Positions 26,787-34,394 of a DNA stretch of 64,000 nucleotides are shown in pieces (within the stretch, counting starts at the first letter, position 1; every line of letters starts with the position of its first letter). The DNA lies in the NCBI GenBank assembly GCA_021647205.1, contig JAKIVD010000008.1, positions 62,001-126,000 of the forward strand, in the 5' to 3' direction. A program made the position numbers and the translations under genes. The notes beneath the pieces are model-generated. The model worked only from the letters and a program-made list of their open reading frames with translations. It was not told where the DNA came from and did not search any database. The stretch comes from Bacteroidales bacterium (GTDB taxonomy: Bacteria > Bacteroidota > Bacteroidia > Bacteroidales > F082).

Positions 26787-28010
26787 ATGAACGAAGAAAC
26801 CAAAAGTTTTCTCAGGTTTTCGCAAAAAGAACAGTTGCTTCCCCAGGAAGAAACACTGGCAACCTTAACGGAAAAACGCAGCCTGAGCATTGGTGTTCCC
26901 AAAGAAATTTCGGAAAACGAACACCGGGTGGCACTGGTTCCCGAAGCGGCAAACCTGCTGGTTGAAAACGGCCACCGGCTTCTTGTCGAAGAGCAGGCCG
27001 GCGTATCAGCCCATTTTACCGACGAGCAGTTTTCCGAAGCCGGTGCCGAAATCGTTTCCTCTTCCGATGCGGTTTTCAAGGCTGACCTCATCATTAAAAT
27101 TGCACCACCGACCCCTGCCGAGATTGAAAAAATTGAACAACACAAGACCCTGTTCTCCACAGTTAATTTAGCCGAAAGCAGCAAAGCCTTCTTTCAGCAA
27201 TTGATGGCAAAGAAAGTAACAGCGGTAGCCTATGATTACATACAGGACAAATCAGGTGCTTTTCCTGTGATTAAATCCATGAGCGAGATCATCGGAAACA
27301 TGTCGGTCATGGTCGGGGCCGAATATTTGAGCAACCCTAATTACGGAAAGGGTGTCATGCTGGGCGGCTTCCCGGGGATTAAACCAACCGAAGTCGTCAT
27401 TATCGGAGCAGGCACTGTTGCAGAATATGCTGCCCGGACTGCGCTGGGGATGGGTGCGCTGGTCAAACTTTTCGACAACTCAATCTACAAATTGCGCGAC
27501 ATCCAAAAGAACCTGGGTGCGCGGGTTTTCACTTCCATCCTTCAGCCCAAAGTGCTGTTGCGGGCCTTAAAGGAAGCCGATGTGGTAATTGCCGCAAAAC
27601 ATTCGGCTTCGGGTGTGGCGCCCTGTTTTATTTCGGAAGAGGTTGTCAGGCAAATGAAACAGGGGTCGGTTATCGTGGATGTGAGCATCGACCACGGGGG
27701 CTGTTTCGAGACTTCCCGGGCTACCACCCATCAGGACCCGGTTTTTACCATGCACGGCGTTACCCATTATTGTGTACCCAACATTGCCTCTCGCGTTCCG
27801 CGGACGGCCTCCCTGTCGATGAGCAATTTCTTAACCCCTACTTTGTTAAATATTTCTGAAGCCGGGGGCATCGAAAAAATGCTGAAACAGGACATGGCCT
27901 TCTGCCAGGGCGTTTACATCTACAACGGCATCCTTACCAACAAACACATCGGTGAATTGTACGGCCTGCCTTCGCAAAACCTTGAATTGTTGATGGCCGC
28001 ATTCCGGTAG
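26787..28010 (+). CDS. ald: Alanine dehydrogenase
   Basis: 407 residues, ATG at 26787, 50 nt after tsaE. The N-terminal extension of about 30 residues is typical of Bacteroidota Ald. Then IGVPKEISENEHRVALVPEA (pyruvate/alanine site), EEQAG, and the NAD-binding glycine motif in VVIIGAGTVAEYAARTA near residue 210. PRTASLSMSNFLTP near the end matches the family. It interconverts L-alanine with pyruvate and ammonia using NAD. The related transhydrogenase alpha subunit is excluded by length and lack of a membrane domain. Confidence 0.88.
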   Translation: MNEETKSFLRFSQKEQLLPQEETLATLTEKRSLSIGVPKEISENEHRVALVPEAANLLVENGHRLLVEEQAGVSAHFTDEQFSEAGAEIVSSSDAVFKADLIIKIAPPTPAEIEKIEQHKTLFSTVNLAESSKAFFQQLMAKKVTAVAYDYIQDKSGAFPVIKSMSEIIGNMSVMVGAEYLSNPNYGKGVMLGGFPGIKPTEVVIIGAGTVAEYAARTALGMGALVKLFDNSIYKLRDIQKNLGARVFTSILQPKVLLRALKEADVVIAAKHSASGVAPCFISEEVVRQMKQGSVIVDVSIDHGGCFETSRATTHQDPVFTMHGVTHYCVPNIASRVPRTASLSMSNFLTPTLLNISEAGGIEKMLKQDMAFCQGVYIYNGILTNKHIGELYGLPSQNLELLMAAFR

Positions 28011-28105
28011 TTAACCACCGGCCATTTATACTGTGCAGCTCATTGGTTGTTATTCGGCACCGGCGTCACGCTTTGTGCTTTGCACTTTGTGTTTAGAGTG
28101 CTCTG

Positions 28106-28735
28106 TCACCCCAACCCTTCTAAATACCCCTGTGTCTCCGGCCCCAGGTTAAACAGCAAATCGATGATGCTCAGGTTGGGAAGAAATCTGTGCCTGTCGG
28201 AAAATACCTGGGTGTATGCAGGGAAACCATCGAGGGCAGCAGGCTGTTTGGGGGAGATGGCTGCGCGCAGGTCGGTGCAAGTGGCGCAATCTTTCCTGTA
28301 AGATGCCGACAATGAAATATCGGCTTCAAAGCCAATCATCAGGCAAAGGGCCCGGGTCAGTTCGAGGTTAAATTGCAGGAGGCTTTCAAACCTTTCCCTG
28401 AAAAAGATTTCCAGTCCATCTACATAATACATAAAAAAGGGGGAAGCACGATAAGCCGCTTCAATGGCCCGCCGGTGCTTCAACTGCCATTTTTCTTCGT
28501 TGAGTATGGCAACGTCTTTGACGAGGGTATGGTTTCCGTTGACTTTTATTACAGGAATTGACAGGGAATGCTTTCCGTTGGCGCTTAAAATCTCACAGCG
28601 GTTGCGGAAAGTTTGTTTCGGATAGGTTTCGAACTGCTCAATCACCACCTTTTCCGCCTTCAGCAAATAATGAAAATAGGCAAGCGGGGGAAGATAAGCA
28701 GTTGAAAGCAGAACGGTTTGGGTTTCACTGGCCAT
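28106..28735 (-). CDS. WbqC-family protein
   Basis: 209 residues from the ATG at 28735; the frame extends to 28762 but includes the promoter box. It starts LLSTAYLPPLAYFHYL, then QTFRNRCEILSANGKHSLSIPV, the WbqC pattern (related to DUF6625/WbmP). The family is found in O-antigen loci and in Bacteroidota core genomes; proposed roles in polysaccharide or amino-sugar metabolism are unproven. It converges with ald. Confidence 0.75.
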   Translation of the reverse strand: MASETQTVLLSTAYLPPLAYFHYLLKAEKVVIEQFETYPKQTFRNRCEILSANGKHSLSIPVIKVNGNHTLVKDVAILNEEKWQLKHRRAIEAAYRASPFFMYYVDGLEIFFRERFESLLQFNLELTRALCLMIGFEADISLSASYRKDCATCTDLRAAISPKQPAALDGFPAYTQVFSDRHRFLPNLSIIDLLFNLGPETQGYLEGLG

Positions 28736-28742
28736 GGTACTG

Positions 28743-28750
28743 CAAAAATA
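28743..28750 (-). promoter_or_regulatory. Bacteroidota -7 box (TATTTTTG) for the WbqC-family gene
   Basis: Perfect TAnnTTTG element 7 nt from the ATG at 28735, overlapping the downstream end of the thioredoxin terminator. Near-leaderless arrangement. Confidence 0.5.
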
Positions 28751-28784
28751 AAAAAGCCGCAAACATTGCTGTGCACGGCTTTTT
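28751..28784 (-). terminator. Intrinsic terminator of the cytosolic thioredoxin gene
   Basis: AAAAAGCCG (28751-28759) and CGGCTTTTT (28776-28784) form a 9-bp stem with a 16-nt loop. On the minus strand it ends in a T-run that continues into the next gene's promoter. It may work in both directions. Confidence 0.65.
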
Positions 28785-28803
28785 CCGGTTTTGGTTGTTT
28801 AGG

Positions 28804-29172
28804 CTATTTGGCCGCTACCGGCTCTTTCAACAGCACATCGTTGATGGCACTCACCAATTGTTCTTTTGGCAGGGCACCCATCGCCATTTGCGGCTGGCCG
28901 TCAGCAGGGCAGAAAAGCAGTGAAGGAATGCTGCGGATGCCAAAAGCGGCAGCCAGCTCGGTTTGCTCTTCGGTGTTTACTTTGTAAATATTGATTTTCC
29001 CTTGGTATTCTTTTGAGAGTTCTTCCAGAATAGGGGCAACAATTTTACAAGGCTGGCACCAATCGGCATAAAAGTCGATCAAACAGGGCAGTTCACCTTC
29101 AAATGTCCATTCTTTATTTTTTTCGTAGTTAAATACCTTTTCCAAAAAGGTTTCTTTTGTTAAATGTTCCAT
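28804..29172 (-). CDS. Thioredoxin (CQPC)
   Basis: 122 residues, ATG at 29172. Thioredoxin fold with the active-site FYADWCQPCK and the cis-proline region GIRSIPSLLFC. No signal peptide, so cytosolic. The N-terminal 25 residues (EKVFNYEKNKEWTFEGELPC) are nearly the same as in the lipoprotein thioredoxin just upstream, showing a recent tandem duplication. The Gln in CxPC is unusual compared with CGPC. Ends in a clear terminator. Confidence 0.85.
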   Translation of the reverse strand: MEHLTKETFLEKVFNYEKNKEWTFEGELPCLIDFYADWCQPCKIVAPILEELSKEYQGKINIYKVNTEEQTELAAAFGIRSIPSLLFCPADGQPQMAMGALPKEQLVSAINDVLLKEPVAAK

Positions 29173-29207
29173 TTTTTTATTTTTATTTTGATTGGGTAAA
29201 TAAAGGG

Positions 29208-29720
29208 TTACTTAATATTTTCTTTTTTGTCCAATAATTCGGTTTCAATAATCTGGATGTACTGGTCTTTGGGTAAAGCACCAACCTGCATCATTGGTTT
29301 GCCTTTCATGGGCACAAACAAAACCGCAGGAATGCTCCTAATGGCAAAGGCGCTTGCCAGTTGCCGCTCTTTGTCGGTATTGATTTTATATATCTTTACT
29401 TTTCCATTGTATTTTTCCGCCAGGTGGTCCATTATCGGGGCCACCCTTTTGCAGGGGCCGCACCAGTCGGCGTAAAAGTCAATGACACAGGGGACATCAC
29501 CTTCGTAAATCCACTCCTGGCTGTTGTCTTCGAAATTCCACACTTTGGCCAGAAAGTCATCGTAGGTCAGGTATTCAACTTCACCCCGGGTTCCGGAAGC
29601 CGTGTTTTCTGAACCATCGCCAAGTGTCAGTTTTGTTTCTTCACGGTTGCCCTGGATGTTGCTGCAACTGAAAAATGCGAAAGAGAACACCATCAGCATT
29701 ATTGCACTTAATCTCTTCAT
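29208..29720 (-). CDS. Thioredoxin-fold lipoprotein (CGPC)
   Basis: 170 residues from the ATG at 29720 (MKRLSAIML). A lipoprotein signal ends in FAFFSC, so the protein should be acylated and face the periplasm. It keeps FYADWCGPCK and AIRSIPAVLFVP. The C-terminal 120 residues parallel the cytosolic thioredoxin encoded 35 nt downstream. Family role: periplasmic disulfide reduction or thiol transfer. Its promoter (29756-29763) is divergent from that of the zinc-ribbon gene. Confidence 0.82.
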   Translation of the reverse strand: MKRLSAIMLMVFSFAFFSCSNIQGNREETKLTLGDGSENTASGTRGEVEYLTYDDFLAKVWNFEDNSQEWIYEGDVPCVIDFYADWCGPCKRVAPIMDHLAEKYNGKVKIYKINTDKERQLASAFAIRSIPAVLFVPMKGKPMMQVGALPKDQYIQIIETELLDKKENIK

Positions 29721-29755
29721 TGTATTCTTTTTGATTTTGTTTTTAAAACGCGCTG

Positions 29756-29763
29756 CAAAAATA
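29756..29763 (-). promoter_or_regulatory. Bacteroidota -7 box (TATTTTTG) for the thioredoxin pair
   Basis: Perfect TAnnTTTG element 35 nt upstream of the lipoprotein thioredoxin ATG; 39 nt from the divergent box at 29803. Confidence 0.55.
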
Positions 29764-29802
29764 GTAATTATTTTATATCGCTTTAATATCACTTAAATTT
29801 TT

Positions 29803-29810
29803 TATTTTTG
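29803..29810 (+). promoter_or_regulatory. Bacteroidota -7 box (TATTTTTG) for the zinc-ribbon gene
   Basis: Perfect TAnnTTTG element 41 nt upstream of the ATG at 29852. Confidence 0.55.
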
Positions 29811-29821
29811 CAGTCAAAATC

Positions 29822-29838
29822 TGTTCCATTCAGGAACA
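29822..29838. promoter_or_regulatory. Palindrome in the zinc-ribbon gene leader, possible operator
   Basis: TGTTCC-ATTCA-GGAACA is a perfect 6-bp inverted repeat with a 5-nt spacer, placed between the -7 box (29803-29810) and the start codon. The position suits an operator or a small leader hairpin. Confidence 0.4.
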
Positions 29839-29851
29839 TAAAGAAAAAGTG

Positions 29852-30373
29852 ATGCCTGCGACATTAAAGTCACCTAGAAAAAAGACCTGGCAAATTGCCG
29901 GAAGGCTGAGTCATTTCAAAAAAGTTTTTCCGGATGATGCGGCCTGTTTGAGTTTACTTGCAACGCATAAATGGAAGACGGGATACGTTTGTTCAAAATG
30001 CGGCGGCACCAACTACTGCAAGGGAAAGTCTCCCATGTCGAGACGCTGCACCAAATGTAAAACTGAAGAATCTGCTACGGCACACACGCTTTTTCACCGC
30101 TGCAAAATCCCCCTTGTCAAAGCTTTTGAAATTGCTTTTATGGTATGTAATATGGATGACATTTCGTCATACGAGATGAGCCGGCAGCTTAGCTTGAGGC
30201 ACATGACCTGTTACGGTTTCAGAAAAAAAGTAAAAGCTTGCATAAACGGTGAAAAAAGAGATCCCGTATTCGAAAGCATGGTGCTTGAGGTGAATGCAAA
30301 GGTGAATAAACGAGTAAAACTTGAAAGTAAAAAGTTAAAAGTTGACAAACCCACACGCTTAGCGCATGCCTGA
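29852..30373 (+). CDS. Stand-alone IS1595-type zinc-ribbon protein (no DDE domain)
   Basis: 173 residues from the ATG at 29852 (GTG at 29849 also possible). The N-terminal half matches the zinc-ribbon N-terminus of IS1595/ISXO2-family transposases: FPDDAACLSLLATHKW, then Cys47-x2-Cys50 and Cys66-x2-Cys69 (VCSKCGG; RCTKCK) and TLFHRCKIPLVKAFEIAFMV. The DDE nuclease domain that should follow is absent; instead there is a helical stretch and a basic tail (KRVKLESKKLKV). No terminal inverted repeats or target duplications are evident. It has its own promoter and leader. It may be a domesticated DNA-binding protein or a truncated remnant; the intact frame and promoter favour the first. Confidence 0.6.
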   Translation: MPATLKSPRKKTWQIAGRLSHFKKVFPDDAACLSLLATHKWKTGYVCSKCGGTNYCKGKSPMSRRCTKCKTEESATAHTLFHRCKIPLVKAFEIAFMVCNMDDISSYEMSRQLSLRHMTCYGFRKKVKACINGEKRDPVFESMVLEVNAKVNKRVKLESKKLKVDKPTRLAHA

Positions 30374-30563
30374 ATTTTCCTTTTGGTGTGCCTGCCCGAC
30401 TTTATAGTTCAGACGGGGAAACCCGCAGGACAGAGAGGTCATCTCAAAACCCTTAACCCACAATCACCCAAGCCTTCATCCTGAACAGGGACATTTTGTC
30501 ACCTCCCCACCCGTGGCACAGGCTTTGATATTTGCCTGGCCGAAACATTTAACTTATTGAACC

Positions 30564-32471
30564 ATGCAAAAAGGAACAATTGACATTAAAACGGAAAATA
30601 TTTTTCCAATCATTAAAAAATTCCTGTACTCAGACCATGAAATCTTTCTGAGGGAATTGATATCCAATGCAACCGACGCTACACAGAAACTCAAAACCCT
30701 CGCATCGCTTGGTAAATTCAAGGGCGAGTTGGGCGACCTGACCATTCAGGTTGAAGTGGACAAGAAAAACAAAACCATCACCGTCCGCGACCGCGGCATT
30801 GGTATGACAGCAGATGAAGTTGAAAAATACATCAACCAGATTGCTTTTTCAAGTGCCGAAGAGTTTGTCAAAAAGTTCAAAACCAAAAGCGAGGCAGAGC
30901 GGAATGCCATCATCGGCCATTTCGGGCTTGGTTTTTACTCTTCGTTCATGGTGGCCGAGAAAGTGGAAATCAAAACCAAAACCTACAAAAAAGGCGGCCA
31001 GACCAAAGCCGTCAGATGGGAATGCGACGGCAGTCCTGAGTATTTGCTCGAAGACATTGAAAAAGAAGAGCGCGGAACTGAAATTGTCCTGCACATCGAC
31101 AAAGAAAATACAGTGTTTCTTGAAGATTACAAAATCAACGAACTGCTCAATAAATATTGCAAATTCCTTCCCGTACCCATACAGTTTGGGATGGAAACCG
31201 TGCAGGAACCCGTTGCGGGCAAAAAGGACAAGGATGGCAACCCCAAAACAAAAGAGGTGGAAAAGCCCAAGATCATCAACAACACCAACCCGCTCTGGAA
31301 GAAAAAACCTGCCGATGTTACTGAGGAAGAATACAAAAGCTTTTACCGCGAGTTGTACCCTCTTACCTTTGATGACCCGCTCTTTCATATCCACCTGAAC
31401 GTTGACTACCCCTTTAACCTGACAGGGATTTTGTATTTCCCGAAGGCGAAAAAGGAGTACGAAATGCAGAAAAATAAAATCCAGTTGTACAGCAACCAGG
31501 TGTTTGTCACCGATTCGGTCGAAAGCATCGTGCCTGAGTTCTTGACACTTTTGCATGGGGTCATCGACTCACCGGACATTCCGCTGAATGTAAGCCGTTC
31601 CTACCTGCAAAGCGACCAGAATGTGAAAAAGATTTCCAACTACATCACGCGCAAAGTTGCTGATAAACTGGCCGAACTCTTTAAAAACGACCGCGAAACA
31701 TTCGAGAAAAAATGGGACGACATCAAAGTGTTCATCGAATACGGAATGGTGTCTGAACCCAAATTCTATGAAAAAGCCGAGAAATTTGCCCTGCTCAAAA
31801 ATACCGAAGGGAAGTTTTTCACTTTCGAAGAATACAAAAAACACATCGAAAAGACGCAAAAGGACAAGGACAAAAAACTGGTTTACCTGTATGCCACTGA
31901 TGCAGATGCACAACACAGTTACATCGAAACTGCCAAAGTGCACGGTTACGATGTGTTGCTGATGGACGGCATACTCGACAGCCATTTCATCCAGAATATC
32001 GAACAGAAATTTGAAAATTCCGCTTTTGCACGTGTCGACTCCAACACCATCGAAAAGCTGATTCAAAAAGAAGAAGAAGCCCCTTCAAAACTTGACGACA
32101 AAGAAAAAGAAAGCGTGAAGGCTGCTTTCGAACGGAACATCGACAAACAGAAATTCAACGTAGTATTTGAAAACCTCAGCGAAACCGACCTGCCGGTAAT
32201 GGTAGTTCAAAATGAGTTCATGCGCCGGATGAAAGACATGGAAGCCCTGGGCGGTGGCGGCATGATGGGTATGGGCGGGTTACCCGAAACCTACGAACTG
32301 GTAGTGAATGCGAACCATCCGCTGACTGGAAAAATACGCCGGGAAAAAGATGAAAAAGTACAGGATGAACTGGTTCGCCAATTATACGATTTGGCCCGCC
32401 TCTCAAAAAACCTGTTGAAAGGAAAAGAAATGAGTGACTTTGTCAAACGCAGTGTGGGCATTATCGAGTAA
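30564..32471 (+). CDS. htpG: HtpG, Hsp90-family chaperone
   Basis: 635 residues, ATG at 30564. The N-terminal GHKL ATPase domain has FLRELISNATDA, RDRGIGMT and IGHFGLGFYS; the middle domain has SNQVFVTD and GVIDSPDIPLNVSRS; the C-terminal dimerisation domain ends near LLKGKEMSDFVKRS. A glycine/methionine-rich patch (GGGGMMGMGGLP) sits near residue 570. No MEEVD tail, as expected in bacteria. Cytosolic ATP-dependent folding and remodelling with DnaK/DnaJ. Followed by a clear terminator. Confidence 0.95.
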   Translation: MQKGTIDIKTENIFPIIKKFLYSDHEIFLRELISNATDATQKLKTLASLGKFKGELGDLTIQVEVDKKNKTITVRDRGIGMTADEVEKYINQIAFSSAEEFVKKFKTKSEAERNAIIGHFGLGFYSSFMVAEKVEIKTKTYKKGGQTKAVRWECDGSPEYLLEDIEKEERGTEIVLHIDKENTVFLEDYKINELLNKYCKFLPVPIQFGMETVQEPVAGKKDKDGNPKTKEVEKPKIINNTNPLWKKKPADVTEEEYKSFYRELYPLTFDDPLFHIHLNVDYPFNLTGILYFPKAKKEYEMQKNKIQLYSNQVFVTDSVESIVPEFLTLLHGVIDSPDIPLNVSRSYLQSDQNVKKISNYITRKVADKLAELFKNDRETFEKKWDDIKVFIEYGMVSEPKFYEKAEKFALLKNTEGKFFTFEEYKKHIEKTQKDKDKKLVYLYATDADAQHSYIETAKVHGYDVLLMDGILDSHFIQNIEQKFENSAFARVDSNTIEKLIQKEEEAPSKLDDKEKESVKAAFERNIDKQKFNVVFENLSETDLPVMVVQNEFMRRMKDMEALGGGGMMGMGGLPETYELVVNANHPLTGKIRREKDEKVQDELVRQLYDLARLSKNLLKGKEMSDFVKRSVGIIE

Positions 32472-32504
32472 GTAAAAACAGCTTATTTTTTAACGAAGAA
32501 AAAG

Positions 32505-32536
32505 GAGTGTTGGCTAAAAGCCGGCACTCTTTTTTT
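32505..32536 (+). terminator. Rho-independent terminator after htpG
   Basis: GAGTGTTGGCT (32505-32515), loop AAA, AGCCGGCACTC (32519-32529) and seven T. Strong stem followed by T-run. Confidence 0.85.
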
Positions 32537-32684
32537 AGGATTGCGGGTAACAGAACAGGTACAGTATAGCACGATACTCATCTTTTTCTGGATAATCTTT
32601 TACAGAAAGATGGTGAATTCAAGCTGCATTTATTCGAAATATTTCTACTTTCGAAGTTTTTTAATTAAACTAATCTCCAGAGAT

Positions 32685-34190
32685 ATGAAAAATCCGTATT
32701 CAATTTTTATCATGATTTTAGTCCTCCCCTTAAGCTCCTTTGGACAGGATTCTCTTGGCTATTGGGGCAGCTATAATGATGGGGAATTTGCCAGAATGGA
32801 GCTCACCGATGCAAGCAAGACAGTTCTTGGCATTACGCTGTCAAACTTTGTCGGTTCAGATTTTGGGACTAACAATGTGCTTTACGCAATTCGCCTGAAC
32901 AATCATGGTTTTTACAAAATTGATACGGCTAGCGGTAATGCAATCCATCTGGGGACGAATCCCCCGCCCGCGGGACAACTCTGGATGGGACTGGCTTACG
33001 ACGAAGATACAGGAATCATGTACGGACTAAGTGCACAGGGCACTACTGTCGGCAAAAGTTCCATTTACACCATCGACGAGTCGAATGGCTCTTACACCCT
33101 GATCGGGAGCCAGTGGGTTGCTCCAGCCCTCACCTGCATCGCCATCGACGGTAAAGGAAAAATGTACGGTTTAAATGTAAACGACGACAAAATTTATGAA
33201 ATTGACAAAACCGACGGTTCGGTAACGGAAGTGGGCCCGATAGGTCAGTCTTCATCAGGATTTGGCCATGCCATGGATTTCGACAAAGAGTCGGAAACCA
33301 TGTATTTATCAACTTTCAGCCCCTCCAATTCCCAAAACACACTGCGGATAGTTGATCTTACGGATGGAAGCACAATAGAAGTCGGGGATGTTGGCACAGA
33401 GACTGGAATATTTGCGGTAAAACCCCTATCAACACTGACTTCGGATTTTAGTGTTAATGACAGCACGCCCTGTGAAACCACAGCAGTACAATTCACTGAC
33501 CTGTCCGTGGATGCTGCTTCCTGGTCATGGGTGTTTGAAGGTGGTCTGCCTCCAACCTCAAATTATCAGAACCCCACGGTCATTTATAACACACCGGGCA
33601 GTTACGACGTAGAGCTGACAGTAACTGACAGTTCAGGAGGAGTTTCTGCTACAGAATTAAAAAAAGACTTTATCACTGTTATTGAAGAGCCGTCCCCCCA
33701 AATAATTGGTGATTCGATGGCTTGCAAAAACGATGTTGTCGGTTATTTTACCGTTGAAGATACGGGTAGCATTTACCTGTGGAAGATAACCGGGGGTGAA
33801 ATCATATCGGGCGACAGCACAAGTCAAATCACCGTTTTATGGGGACCGATCGGCGATGGAACACTTGACCTGACAGAGACTACTGCCGACTCCTGCTCCG
33901 GTAATGCCGAGACTCTTGAAATAACGATTGGGGACTGTGTCGGTATTGAAGAAAATGAATCCGGCAGTCTTCATATCTACCCCAATCCGGCTACTGACAG
34001 GCTTTACATTTCATCAGCCAATGTGATCAAATCAGTTGCGGTTTTTGATTTTACCGGGAAACTGCTGACCCTACTAAACCCAAGCAGTACGAGTTATCTG
34101 CTTGATACTTCCGGGTACAAAGCCGGTATTTATTTACTTGTTATCGAAACAGACAATGCCAAATTCCAAAAGCGGGTAGTAATCAAATAA
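32685..34190 (+). CDS. T9SS-secreted protein with propeller-like N-terminus and PKD domain
   Basis: 501 residues from the ATG at 32685 (signal peptide MKNPYSIFIMILVLPLSSFG then QDS); the frame extends upstream to a TTG at 32541 without support. Residues about 30-245 are a propeller-like domain with repeated GxxYxID-type turns (SSIYTIDESNG, KIYEIDKTDG, GKMYGL). A PKD domain follows at about 255-325 (PGSYDVELTVTDSSG), then a PKD-like region and a T9SS type A sorting domain at the C-terminus (YPNPATDRLYI, GYKAGIYLLV, KRVVIK). It is exported by Sec, passes the outer membrane by type IX secretion and has its sorting domain removed by PorU. Ligand unknown. Confidence 0.8.
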   Translation: MKNPYSIFIMILVLPLSSFGQDSLGYWGSYNDGEFARMELTDASKTVLGITLSNFVGSDFGTNNVLYAIRLNNHGFYKIDTASGNAIHLGTNPPPAGQLWMGLAYDEDTGIMYGLSAQGTTVGKSSIYTIDESNGSYTLIGSQWVAPALTCIAIDGKGKMYGLNVNDDKIYEIDKTDGSVTEVGPIGQSSSGFGHAMDFDKESETMYLSTFSPSNSQNTLRIVDLTDGSTIEVGDVGTETGIFAVKPLSTLTSDFSVNDSTPCETTAVQFTDLSVDAASWSWVFEGGLPPTSNYQNPTVIYNTPGSYDVELTVTDSSGGVSATELKKDFITVIEEPSPQIIGDSMACKNDVVGYFTVEDTGSIYLWKITGGEIISGDSTSQITVLWGPIGDGTLDLTETTADSCSGNAETLEITIGDCVGIEENESGSLHIYPNPATDRLYISSANVIKSVAVFDFTGKLLTLLNPSSTSYLLDTSGYKAGIYLLVIETDNAKFQKRVVIK

Positions 34191-34248
34191 TTCTTTTACC
34201 ATCAATATTAAATGCCATTGGTGGCGCCTCACCCTCAAGTATTTTACA

Positions 34249-34280
34249 CCCCGTTGAAGCAAAGATTTTCCTCAACGGGG
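34249..34280. terminator. Hairpin downstream of the first T9SS cargo gene
   Basis: CCCCGTTGA (34249-34257) and TCAACGGGG (34272-34280) form a perfect 9-bp stem with a 14-nt loop, 59 nt after the stop. There is no T-run, so it may act as an mRNA-stabilising or rho-dependent element. Confidence 0.5.
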
Positions 34281-34394
34281 AAAATTCGTATATTGCGCAA
34301 ACAATAACCGTTCTTCTTTCATACTAAGTTTTTAGCGACAAACATTTAACTCTGTCGTTAAGCTGTTCATCAATACTTCATTGATACAAACCTA

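Noticed and set aside
28047-28301. Short frame between ald and the WbqC-family gene
   Set aside because: It overlaps the end of the minus-strand WbqC-family gene and lacks any recognisable feature.
30849-31556. A 235-codon open frame opposite htpG
   Set aside because: Shadow of the chaperone gene; the protein would be a Phe/Val-rich artefact.
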